NCBI GenBank assembly: GCA_018897415.1
Contig: JAHIKR010000337.1
Span: 1-7,105, forward strand
From: Pseudomonadota bacterium
GTDB taxonomy: Bacteria; Desulfobacterota; Desulfobacteria; Desulfobacterales; ETH-SRB1
DNA: 7,105 nucleotides
Direction of reading: 5' to 3'
The position numbers and the translations under genes were made by a program. Below, in pieces: positions 1 through 7,105 of this stretch. The notes under the pieces are model-generated. The model did not search any database. It saw only the letters and a list, made by a program, of their open reading frames with translations, and was not told the DNA's origin. Within the stretch, counting starts at the first letter, position 1; the number at the start of each line of letters is the position of its first letter.

Positions 1-84
1 GTCGGCTGTCGGCCTTATTAAAGTTCCGGGTACCGTGTAAAGCTTCCTTCCTCTTAACTCACCACCTATTATCCTCAAACCCAT
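1..84 (-). CDS. rsmD: 16S rRNA (guanine(966)-N2)-methyltransferase RsmD, N-terminal 28 codons (runs off left edge)
   Basis: An open frame starts at the ATG at 84-82 and stays open to base 1. It begins MGLRIIGGELRGRKL and continues through a VPG turn to IRPTAD. This is the characteristic N-terminus of RsmD: an RIIGG strand, an RGR(K/R)L basic patch, then a P-G-x-x-x-RPT-x-D motif near residue 25. The family methylates N2 of G966 in 16S rRNA with S-adenosylmethionine during 30S assembly in the cytoplasm. The SAM-binding fold and NPPY catalytic motif lie outside the window. The gene follows the epimerase-like gene on the same strand after 27 bp, so the two could be co-transcribed. There is no strong Shine-Dalgarno before the ATG. 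The TTG at 78-76 would give an MRIIGG start and is a possible alternative. Identity rests on only 28 residues, but the motif is distinctive. Confidence 0.85.
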   Translation of the reverse strand, partial: MGLRIIGGELRGRKLYTVPGTLIRPTAD

Positions 85-111
85 ATTTTTAATTTACTAT
101 ACAATGGTACT

Positions 112-981
112 TTAATCCAACAAAAAAGATGACACCACATCTCTAAGTGCGTGTTCAATGGTCTCAAACTTGAACCTAAAGCCGGCTTTTAGAAGTCTTT
201 CAGGAATTGTGTTCTGTCCGCTGGAAATAGCGGCGGCTCCCTCCCAAAAAATAAGAGCCAGAAGCCAGATTGGTATCGGCAAGACAGCGGGACGATGTAA
301 AATTTTCGCCAGGGTTTTAGTAAGGACTCTGTTGGTTACAGCGTTTGGAGAAACAAGATTGTAAATTCCTTCCAGATCTTCGTGCTCAACAGCAAAAATA
401 TAGGCCCGGATTAAATCCTCAATATGCACCCATGAAAAGGATTGCCTGCCGTTCCCGATTGTACCGCCCATGCCCAGTTTAAACGACGGAAGCATCTTGG
501 CTAAGAGCCCTCCTTTTCCCAGCACAACTCCAAACCTAAATATAACCGTCCTGATATTTATTTTCCGAGCCCTAAAGGCTGCTTCTTCCCAATCTTTGAC
601 AACACTTGCCAAGTAGTTGTCTGCAAAATTATAATCCGATTCGCTGTATCGCCCCTTGTCATCATAGATTCCTACAGCGGAGGTGGAAATAAATATCTGA
701 GGCTTCCTCGACATTTGACCCATTGCTTCGACCAATTTAATCGTGGTGTCAATACGACTATTATAAAGCTCCTTCTTATATTCCTCAGTCCATCGTTTTA
801 CTATATTTGCACCTGCCAGATTTGCAATTACTTCTGAGCCATTAATTTTTTTTGCCAGGTCTTTAGAACTAAGAGCCAAATCATCCCTGAGAATTGGAGT
901 TACCTTCCAATCTTTTTCCAAAAAAACATTGGCTAAATGGCTGCCTACAAAACCGGTTGCACCGGTTAAAGCAATTTGCAT
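112..981 (-). CDS. TIGR01777-family NAD(P)-dependent epimerase-like protein (SDR superfamily, YfcH-like)
   Basis: This is a 289-residue extended-SDR protein read from the ATG at 981. Its N-terminal Rossmann nucleotide-binding motif is TGATGFVG, within the first 15 residues. Next come an NLAGANI segment (about 54-60), an STSAVGIY segment (about 99-106), a RFGVVLGKGG stretch (about 149-158) and a WVHIEDL motif (about 184-190). The C-terminal DUF1731-type region contains IPERLLKAGFRF. This order and length match the TIGR01777/YfcH family, annotated as nucleoside-diphosphate-sugar epimerases, whose substrate is mostly unknown. Like other members it lacks a convincing canonical YxxxK catalytic pair, so the reaction is not assigned. 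An in-frame GTG at 1002 would add seven residues. I prefer the ATG because it puts the glycine motif at the usual distance from the start and has a GGG seven bases upstream (989-991). It lies downstream of hsdR and just upstream of rsmD, and looks like housekeeping DNA rather than part of the restriction system. Confidence 0.85.
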   Translation of the reverse strand: MQIALTGATGFVGSHLANVFLEKDWKVTPILRDDLALSSKDLAKKINGSEVIANLAGANIVKRWTEEYKKELYNSRIDTTIKLVEAMGQMSRKPQIFISTSAVGIYDDKGRYSESDYNFADNYLASVVKDWEEAAFRARKINIRTVIFRFGVVLGKGGLLAKMLPSFKLGMGGTIGNGRQSFSWVHIEDLIRAYIFAVEHEDLEGIYNLVSPNAVTNRVLTKTLAKILHRPAVLPIPIWLLALIFWEGAAAISSGQNTIPERLLKAGFRFKFETIEHALRDVVSSFLLD

Positions 982-1070
982 GGTTATACCCGTATTTTTC
1001 ACAATACACGACAGTATTAGATTTTACCTAAATCCTGCACAAACAATCTTGAAGAAAATTAAATTAGCTT

Positions 1071-4000
1071 TTAACCAACAGGATGTGATTCAAGAGTAGC
1101 TTTAACCCAATCGTCAGTAAATAATTCCGCCTGCTGTAATACTGTTTCCGTAGCAATGACCTGTTTATCCGGCGGATAACCATATTGCCGCAATAAGCGT
1201 TTCACTAAAACTTTCATTCGGGCACGGACACTTTCTTTAATAGACCAGTCAATACTTGCATTGTTTTTTATACGATCTACCAGAACAATGGCCAGTTCGC
1301 GCAATTTATCATCGCCCATTACTTCGCGAGCGCTCTCATTGTTGGCCAAAGCATCATAAAAGGCCTGTTCATATTCCGACATGCCGGTCTCTTCACCGCG
1401 GGCATCAGATATTTTGATATCTCTGGCCAGTTTAATGAGTTCATCAATAACTTCTGCCGCAGTAATCAGATTATTCTGATAACGCCTGATGGCATTTTCA
1501 AGCATCTCCATAAGCTTTTTGCTTTGAATTATATTCTTTTGAACACGAGCCTGGATTTCATCTTTCAAAAGTTTTTTCAACAATTCAAAAGCCAGGTTTT
1601 TCCTTTTCATTCCTTTAATTTCAGATAGAAATTCATCGGACAAAATAGAGATATCCGGTTTTGCAATACCGGCTGCTTCAAAAATATCAACGATTTTATC
1701 CGATGTTATGGCTTTATCGACCACCTGCCGGATTGCGGTTTCAATTTCTTCCGTGGTTTTCCCGGTCGATGTTGTTTCAAATTTCTGCAGGCGTGCCTTA
1801 ACAGCCTGAAAGAAAGCAACTTTTTCTTTTATCAAAAGCGCCTGTTCATGAGGAATTGCCAGAGCAAAGGTTTTGGATAAAACAGTCACTTCATTTATAT
1901 AACGGGCTTTTCCATTTTCCAGGTTTAAGATATGTTCTTCTGCCTGAAGAATAATAGACAATTTTTCGGATGTCTCTGCTTTGAAATAACGCTGATAATC
2001 AAAACCCTTATAGAACTGTTCCATAACTTCGAGTTTTTCCAGCATTAATTCAACAGCCTGTTCCTGCATTTCTGCCGGTTTGCCCTTGCCGCCGCTTTGA
2101 GAATAAACAGATAATGCTTTCTTTAAATCCGTCGCAATTCCGATGTAGTCAACAATCAAGCCTCCTGGTTTGTCCAGATACACACGATTGACACGGGCGA
2201 TGGCCTGCATAAGAGTGTGACCTTTCATGGGCTTATCAAAATACATGGTGTGCAAACAGGGCACGTCAAAACCGGTCAGCCACATATCGCAGACAATTAC
2301 CAGCTCCAAGGGATCTTCAGGATCTTTAAAACGATCCGCAATCTGGCGACGCTGATCTTTGGTGGTATGGTGTTTTGCCATCACCGGTCCATCAGACGAA
2401 GCTGCGGTCATCACGATTTTTACAGCGCCTTTTTTCAAATCATCATTGTGCCAGGCCGGATGCAATCGAATAATCTCATTATACATAGCTACAGCAATCC
2501 GCCTGCTCATGGTTACGAACATGGCCTTGCCTTTGAAAACTTCCTGGCGCTGTTCAAAATGCTGGAGGGCATCCCTGGCTACATTTTTCAGGCGGTCAGG
2601 ACTGCCGACAATGGCTTCCAGTTTGGTCCATTTTGCCTTGGCCTGTTGCGTTACCGTCAAATCTTCTTGTTCAAGTTCTTTATCCAGATCCTTAATGAGT
2701 TTGCGGCCTTCCTCGGTTAAATTCACTTTAGCCAGGCGGCTTTCATAATAGATTTTCACAGTGGCTCGATCATCCTGAGCCTGGGAAATGTCATAGATAT
2801 CGACGTAGCTGCCGAAAACTGCCGGAGTATTTCTATCGGTAAGTTCAATCGGTGTTCCGGTAAAACCTATAAAAGTGGCATTGGGCAGAGCATCGCGCAC
2901 GTATTTTGCAAATCCGTATGCAGTGCGCTTACCAATAATATTGCCGTTTTCGTCTTTTACATCAATTGTTTTGGCTTTAAAACCATACTGGCTGCGGTGC
3001 GCTTCATCGGCAATGACCACAATGTTTTTTCGTTCCGAAAGCAGCGGATAGATAATTTCCCCGTCATCAGGTGAGAATTTTTGAATGGTGGTGAAAACAA
3101 TACCTCCTGATGCCACTTTTAATTTTTCCCGCAAATCATCACGATTATTGGCCTGCACAGGTTCCTGCCTCAGCAACTGCCTGGATGCGGCAAATGTATC
3201 GAACAGTTGGTCATCCAGGTCGTTGCGATCGGTAATAACGATAATAGTTGGATTATCAAGACTCAGCACCAGTTTGCCTGAGTAAAAAACCATTGATAAT
3301 GACTTGCCGCTTCCCTGGGTATGCCAAATCACCCCGCCCTTGCGGCCGCCATCTGCTGAAGCCGCATCTATTGTGGAATTGACTGCTTTGTTTACTGCGT
3401 AATACTGGTGATAAGCCGCAACTTTTTTAATGGATTCAATAAAAGTCTGTCCTGTTTCAGGATCTTCTCTTTTTGTTTTTTCAAAAACAGTGAAATGCCG
3501 GATCAAATCCAATAAGGTACGTTTGTTGAGCATGCCTTTGACAAGCACTTCCAACTGGCTGATAAGACTCGATGCCTCTGTTTTCCCTTCTCTGCTTTTC
3601 CAGGCAACAAAACGGGAATAGCCGGCAGATAGCGAACCGGCCCGTGCTTCAAGCCCGTCGGATATGACCAGCATGGCATTGCATGTAAACAGCGACGGAA
3701 TCATCGCCTTGTAGGTTTGCATTTGGTTGAAAGCGCTTTTCACCGTGGCGTTTTCATCTGCCGGATTCTTGAGTTCGATCACCACCAGCGGCAGGCCGTT
3801 TACAAACAAAACCACGTCGGGCCTTTTGTTGATATTGTTTTCTATAACCGTGTATTGATTGACTACCAGGAATTCGTTGTTTTCAGGATGCTCAAAATCC
3901 ACCAGCCAGACTTTATCCCCACGGGTGATGCCATCTTTCTGAAATTCTACCTCAATACCATCGGTAAGATAACGGTGGAAGGTTTCGTTGTTGTTGATCA

Positions 4001-4235
4001 ATTCAGGTGAGGTAATATGCAAAACTTCCCGGATAGCCTGTTCTCTGGCTGCGTCCGGTATGGAGGGATTCAATGTATGTACCGCATGCTTAAAGCGCCC
4101 AGGCAGAATTACATCATCCCAGGTTTGCCTTTCGGGATGCTCGCCGTCCGGGGCAATGGTGGGGCCGTAGATATATTCGTATTCCTGCGCCTGTAATTTT
4201 TCCAGGGTTAATTGTTCGATGTCGGATTCATACAT
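1071..4235 (-). CDS. hsdR: Type I restriction enzyme R subunit (endonuclease and translocase)
   Basis: This 1054-residue protein has the full length expected of HsdR. The N-terminal nuclease domain shows a PD-(D/E)xK signature: RPD with D140, then IELK with E154 and K156. The SF2 helicase/translocase motor follows. It has Walker A QGSGKS (about 307-312), a DEAH box (410-413), TGTP (459-462), the LTGFDVP segment (653-659) and QAIARVNR (677-684) as motif VI. The remaining 350 residues or so are helical and match the DUF3387-type C-terminal region that contacts the methyltransferase core. In the M2S1R2 complex this subunit pulls in unmodified DNA using ATP and cleaves far from the recognition site. 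All expected catalytic residues are present and no frameshift is seen. The start ATG is preceded in frame by a TGA at 4262-4260, leaving little room for a longer N-terminus. Only a weak purine-rich ribosome site is visible. It is the third gene of the hsdMSR order. Confidence 0.97.
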   Translation of the reverse strand: MYESDIEQLTLEKLQAQEYEYIYGPTIAPDGEHPERQTWDDVILPGRFKHAVHTLNPSIPDAAREQAIREVLHITSPELINNNETFHRYLTDGIEVEFQKDGITRGDKVWLVDFEHPENNEFLVVNQYTVIENNINKRPDVVLFVNGLPLVVIELKNPADENATVKSAFNQMQTYKAMIPSLFTCNAMLVISDGLEARAGSLSAGYSRFVAWKSREGKTEASSLISQLEVLVKGMLNKRTLLDLIRHFTVFEKTKREDPETGQTFIESIKKVAAYHQYYAVNKAVNSTIDAASADGGRKGGVIWHTQGSGKSLSMVFYSGKLVLSLDNPTIIVITDRNDLDDQLFDTFAASRQLLRQEPVQANNRDDLREKLKVASGGIVFTTIQKFSPDDGEIIYPLLSERKNIVVIADEAHRSQYGFKAKTIDVKDENGNIIGKRTAYGFAKYVRDALPNATFIGFTGTPIELTDRNTPAVFGSYVDIYDISQAQDDRATVKIYYESRLAKVNLTEEGRKLIKDLDKELEQEDLTVTQQAKAKWTKLEAIVGSPDRLKNVARDALQHFEQRQEVFKGKAMFVTMSRRIAVAMYNEIIRLHPAWHNDDLKKGAVKIVMTAASSDGPVMAKHHTTKDQRRQIADRFKDPEDPLELVIVCDMWLTGFDVPCLHTMYFDKPMKGHTLMQAIARVNRVYLDKPGGLIVDYIGIATDLKKALSVYSQSGGKGKPAEMQEQAVELMLEKLEVMEQFYKGFDYQRYFKAETSEKLSIILQAEEHILNLENGKARYINEVTVLSKTFALAIPHEQALLIKEKVAFFQAVKARLQKFETTSTGKTTEEIETAIRQVVDKAITSDKIVDIFEAAGIAKPDISILSDEFLSEIKGMKRKNLAFELLKKLLKDEIQARVQKNIIQSKKLMEMLENAIRRYQNNLITAAEVIDELIKLARDIKISDARGEETGMSEYEQAFYDALANNESAREVMGDDKLRELAIVLVDRIKNNASIDWSIKESVRARMKVLVKRLLRQYGYPPDKQVIATETVLQQAELFTDDWVKATLESHPVG

Positions 4236-4342
4236 ATTTTGCTTTTCATCAAATAACTGTCAAATAAAAAGAATCAACATTATTAATAGGTTATAAATGA
4301 ATTTATTATTGGATACTCTTTTTTATCAAATAAAATTGACTT
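4236..4342 (-). promoter_or_regulatory. AT-rich hsdS-hsdR spacer with possible weak promoter for hsdR
   Basis: This 107-bp gap separates hsdS from hsdR and is very AT-rich; 4261-4320 has 11 G/C in 60 by hand count. It contains no open frame of note. On the minus strand a TTGATA (4329-4324) is followed after 18 bases by TAAATT (4305-4300), which could be a weak sigma-70-type promoter about 65 bases ahead of the hsdR start. The match is imperfect, and AT-rich DNA gives such pairs by chance. The octamer TCAAATAA (plus-strand reading) occurs three times, at 4249-4256, 4260-4267 and 4326-4333. A separate hsdR promoter would be biologically sensible, since restriction should lag modification, but the sequence alone does not establish it. 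No rho-independent terminator is seen after hsdS. Confidence 0.25.
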
Positions 4343-5527
4343 TTATTTTACCCTGATTTGCCCGCTCATGAGTTTGGGTAATAAAATGTCACGCGTTTGA
4401 ACCAACAATCCAATTAATTTTTCATTTTTTTCTATCTTGTTGAATAAAGATTTCGCTATTTTTGAGAATTTAGATTGCACTGAATTTTCCGCTAAAATAA
4501 TTGGCGTGTTCTTTAACTCACCAAGACTTAAATTTGCTTGAACCGCCTGTACGATTCTACTTCTCAAATAAGTTTGATAAAAATGTGACTTTAGATAGCA
4601 TAACAATTGATATGGCGAGATGTTTAGGTTTTTTTTCAGACGAATTATGGCTATCGCTTGATTAGTATTTGCAGGAAGAACTCTCTCTGTAACAACAGCA
4701 AAACGTCCTATTGTACCAGCAATTGTATAAAGGAAATCACCTTGTTGAATTTTGGATCGGTTTAATAATTGATCTGTTTGTTCATCTATATGTGCGAATT
4801 TATTTTTATCAAAAGTATGATTTGATGTTATCGATTCTGCCTTAATAAAATTTATGCCTTTATCTACGAATTTTTTCCCTAACGTAGTTGGTGTAGTACC
4901 TTTTGTTATCGTTTCTACCAATTCTGACAATTCTATAACTCTCCACCCCGCTGGTATCTCGCCCAGCTCCGAAGACACCATTTTGCCGCCGGAACTTTTG
5001 TAGGGTAGGCCGTTTTCATCTGGAAATTCAAACTCCACAAACCAGCGCTTAAACAGCGCCTGGGCAATGGCTTCAAGCGTTTCGTTCTGGCGACGTAGAA
5101 GATCAATAGTCGACTTATTTATAATTGGCATTATTGAACCGCCATCTGCAAACAATCTGAGCATCTTATAAATGGACTTCAACTTGTAATAAATAAAATC
5201 TGTGTCATAATTACTTGATACAATGAGTGAATTAATTTGCTGGTTTGTTGTTGCTTCAAACCTATTTATCGCTACTTTTCCCATATCAGATCCAATACAA
5301 GTGACAATTACCGATTCAGGTGGAATTACATTTTTCTTAAATTTATCAACACCTTCTTCTGATAAATATCTATCTGTTTTAAAAATATATTTACTTTCCG
5401 TTCTAAAATCTGTTGGCGTAATAAAGAGCGTTTTATCTCCCCAATGTTCAGGATTATTAATAGATGGCGTTTTACCTGTAATTACTTTCCCAATATTCTT
5501 TACAATTGTTTCATTCCACTCACTCAT
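4343..5527 (-). CDS. hsdS: Type I restriction-modification specificity subunit S
   Basis: HsdS gives the methyltransferase and restriction complex its DNA target; each of its two target-recognition domains reads one half of a split site. This 394-residue protein has the expected two-part layout. TRD1 spans about residues 1-136. The central conserved helix and linker begin at LLRRQNETLEAIAQALFKRW (143-162) and continue through GGKMVSSELGEIPAGW. TRD2 covers about 196-330, and the C-terminal conserved region ends in LLPKLMSGQI. The start codon overlaps the hsdM stop as ATGA, typical of translational coupling. The stretch between TRD1 and the central helix runs directly from IINKST into IDLLRRQ. 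It lacks the usual segment ending in DDKI, so it is about 25 residues shorter than the matching stretch after TRD2. Both TRDs are much more AT-rich than the core. The family call is secure; the recognition sequence cannot be read from the protein, and activity is uncertain because of the shortened central region. Confidence 0.95.
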   Translation of the reverse strand: MSEWNETIVKNIGKVITGKTPSINNPEHWGDKTLFITPTDFRTESKYIFKTDRYLSEEGVDKFKKNVIPPESVIVTCIGSDMGKVAINRFEATTNQQINSLIVSSNYDTDFIYYKLKSIYKMLRLFADGGSIMPIINKSTIDLLRRQNETLEAIAQALFKRWFVEFEFPDENGLPYKSSGGKMVSSELGEIPAGWRVIELSELVETITKGTTPTTLGKKFVDKGINFIKAESITSNHTFDKNKFAHIDEQTDQLLNRSKIQQGDFLYTIAGTIGRFAVVTERVLPANTNQAIAIIRLKKNLNISPYQLLCYLKSHFYQTYLRSRIVQAVQANLSLGELKNTPIILAENSVQSKFSKIAKSLFNKIEKNEKLIGLLVQTRDILLPKLMSGQIRVK

Positions 5528-7105
5528 AACGCAAACCCAATCTTTGCCAACTGTTCCTTAATGTCCTGATCCATCTGTCTCGCCTCCTGCATCTGTTCTT
5601 TCAATTGCGCAGTCAAAGCACCCATTTTTTCTTCAAAAGGAACACCATCGTCTTCCTCGTCGGGAATGCCAACATATCGGCCAGGTGTTAACACGTAATT
5701 GTGTTTTTGTATCTCTTCCAGCGTGGCTGATTTACAGAAGCCCTTAACGTCTTTATAATCACCATCCTGTTTTTTCCATTCCTGGTAGGTGCCGGCAATT
5801 TTCTGGATATCATCTTCTTTGAATGCCCGGTTGCGGCGGTTGACCATGTAACCCTGTTCCGAGGCATCTATAAAAAGCACTTCGCCTTTGCGTTCGCGGG
5901 TCTTGTTCCCGTTTTTATATCGGCTGACAAACCACAAGCAGGCCGGAATGCCTGTATTGAAAAAGAGCTGCGTTGGAAGCATCACAATACAGTCAACCAG
6001 ATCGTCCTCTACAATACGTCTGCGAACTTCACCTTCACCGCCTGTATTGGACGAAAGCGAACCATTGGAAAGAACAAAACCGGCAATGCCTGTAGGCGCA
6101 AGGTGGTAAATAAAATGCTGCACCCAGGCAAAGTTGGCATTGCCCGTGGGCGGAGTGCCGTATTTCCAGCGGCCGTCTTCGCGCAGCAGATCGCCGGACC
6201 AGTCGCTGTCGTTAAAGGGCGGATTGGCCAGGATAAAGTCGGCTTTTAAATCAGGGTGCGCATCTTTTAAAAATGACCCCTCATTGTTCCATTTGATGTT
6301 GGACGCATCAATACTGCGGATAGCCAGGTTCATCTTGCACAGCCGCCAGGTAGTCTGATTACTTTCCTGGCCGTAAATAGAAATGCGATCGCGGGGATTC
6401 AAGGCAAGGCTGTATCCTTTTTGCTTAACCAGATCTCCATGCGCTTCAACAAACTTTTCGCTTTGCACAAACATGCCGCCCGATCCGCAGCAGGGATCAA
6501 ATACCCGGCCTTCATAGGGTTCCAGCATTTCCACGAGCAGCTTTACTATGCTCTCAGGCGTATAGAATTGTCCGCCCTTGCGTCCCTCAGCCAGGGCAAA
6601 CTGTCCAAGAAAATATTCATAAACCAGTCCAAGGACATCCTGCCTTTGTGCCTTGGCTGTGCCGATCTCAACAGTGCCGATCAGGTCGATCAGTCCGCCC
6701 AGGCTCTGTTTATCCAGATTAGCCCTGGCATATACTTTGGGCAATACGCCTTTTAGAGCGGAGTTCTCTTTTTCAATGGCCACCATGGCTTCATCAACAT
6801 ATTTCCCGATCTCCGGCTGTTTAGCTACAGATCGCAGATATAACCAGCGAGACTGTTCCGGCACAAAAAAAACGTTTTCAGCGCGGTATTCATCCCTGTC
6901 ATTCAGAGCGCCATATTGGGCATCAGGCTCTTTGATGTACCATTCACTCTCGGGATTTTCAAAATCCAGTTTCAGTTGTTCATATTTCTCTTCAAAAGCA
7001 TCGGAAATATATTTCAGGAAAATCAATCCAAGAACAATATGCTTGTATTCAGCAGCATCCATGTTTTTGCGGAGTTTATCAGCAGATTGCCAGAGCGTTT
7101 TTTCA
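5524..7105 (-). CDS. hsdM: Type I restriction-modification DNA methyltransferase M subunit (N-terminus beyond right edge)
   Basis: HsdM is the N6-adenine methyltransferase subunit; two copies with one HsdS modify the target using S-adenosylmethionine. The frame is open to the window edge. Codons at 7104-7063 read EKTLWQSADKLRKN just before the methionine at 7062, and that run is the conserved start region of HsdM. The ATG at 7062 is therefore internal, and the true start lies probably only a few codons outside. Numbered from that methionine, the visible motifs are GGQFYTP (163-169), the SAM-binding motif I FDPCCGSGGM (188-197) and catalytic motif IV NPPF (280-283). The sequence ends in a charged, helical tail (about 475-507) suited to contacting HsdS. 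About 526 residues are visible, near full family length. The stop codon overlaps the hsdS start by 4 bp. The operon promoter should lie upstream, outside the window. No lesion is seen. Confidence 0.96.
   Translation of the reverse strand, partial: EKTLWQSADKLRKNMDAAEYKHIVLGLIFLKYISDAFEEKYEQLKLDFENPESEWYIKEPDAQYGALNDRDEYRAENVFFVPEQSRWLYLRSVAKQPEIGKYVDEAMVAIEKENSALKGVLPKVYARANLDKQSLGGLIDLIGTVEIGTAKAQRQDVLGLVYEYFLGQFALAEGRKGGQFYTPESIVKLLVEMLEPYEGRVFDPCCGSGGMFVQSEKFVEAHGDLVKQKGYSLALNPRDRISIYGQESNQTTWRLCKMNLAIRSIDASNIKWNNEGSFLKDAHPDLKADFILANPPFNDSDWSGDLLREDGRWKYGTPPTGNANFAWVQHFIYHLAPTGIAGFVLSNGSLSSNTGGEGEVRRRIVEDDLVDCIVMLPTQLFFNTGIPACLWFVSRYKNGNKTRERKGEVLFIDASEQGYMVNRRNRAFKEDDIQKIAGTYQEWKKQDGDYKDVKGFCKSATLEEIQKHNYVLTPGRYVGIPDEEDDGVPFEEKMGALTAQLKEQMQEARQMDQDIKEQLAKIGFAL

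Noticed and set aside
1..13. Tandem GTCGGC at the left edge
   Set aside because: Two six-base copies within the conserved RPTAD coding stretch of rsmD are explained by the protein sequence.
96..123. TTGTTG-16 bp-TATAGT on the minus strand ahead of rsmD, resembling a promoter
   Set aside because: The -35 match is poor and the transcription start would fall about five bases before the rsmD ATG, leaving no room for a ribosome site.
982..1002. GTG at 1002 as the start of the epimerase-like gene
   Set aside because: It adds seven residues not expected before the Rossmann motif and has no ribosome site; the ATG at 981 fits the family better.
1020..1034. Inverted repeat GATTT/AAATC after hsdR, considered as a terminator
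   Set aside because: The stem is only five mostly A-T pairs, with no T-run following it on the transcribed strand.
2217..2748. Long plus-strand open frames inside hsdR, with others opposite hsdS and hsdM
   Set aside because: They lie antisense to strongly conserved motifs of real genes, overlap each other in different frames, and resemble no family I know.
4258..4263. Perfect TTGACA on the minus strand just ahead of hsdR, looking like a -35 box
   Set aside because: At 17-bp spacing the -10 position reads AAAATA and overlaps the hsdR start codon, so it cannot drive a normal hsdR transcript.
112..7105. The idea that the epimerase-like gene and hsdMSR form a novel composite defence system
   Set aside because: The epimerase-like gene is a common chromosomal family next to rsmD, separated from hsdR by about 90 bp, with no feature linking it to DNA restriction.

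Overview
The window is a stretch of bacterial chromosome in which every supported gene lies on the minus strand, so genes are read from high to low coordinates. It carries a type I restriction-modification operon in the order hsdM (start beyond the right edge), hsdS, hsdR. This is followed by an SDR-family nucleotide-sugar-epimerase-like gene (TIGR01777/YfcH type) and the first 28 codons of rsmD, a 16S rRNA methyltransferase gene, which runs off the left edge. Coding density is high. The largest gap is 107 bp, between hsdS and hsdR, and no stretch over 300 bp lacks a gene. No tRNA, rRNA, CRISPR array, insertion sequence or integrase is visible.

Layout from transcription start to end: hsdM (right edge to 5524) overlaps hsdS (5527-4343) by the 4 bp ATGA. 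A 107-bp spacer of very low GC precedes hsdR (4235-1071). After a gap of about 90 bp comes the epimerase-like gene (981-112), then 27 bp, then rsmD (84 to the left edge). M and S form the DNA methyltransferase that marks the host genome. Adding R gives the restriction complex, which translocates and cuts unmodified DNA. The epimerase-like gene and rsmD look like ordinary chromosomal genes beside which the restriction operon sits, and nothing ties them to restriction.

The organism cannot be named from this window. Start codons, gene order and moderate GC are ordinary for bacteria. A Gram-negative bacterium, perhaps of the Desulfobacterota kind, is only a weak impression from protein flavour.

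The most interesting point is in hsdS. Its two target-recognition domains are strikingly AT-rich (about 27-28% GC in 180-bp hand counts) against about 50% in the conserved core between them. The conserved stretch joining the first recognition domain to that core also appears about 25 residues shorter than the matching stretch after the second domain, and the shortening lies at the composition boundary. This suggests domain replacement with a junction deletion that could change or damage the enzyme's specificity. Otherwise this is a recognisable, intact-looking type I system, and I see no previously undescribed system.
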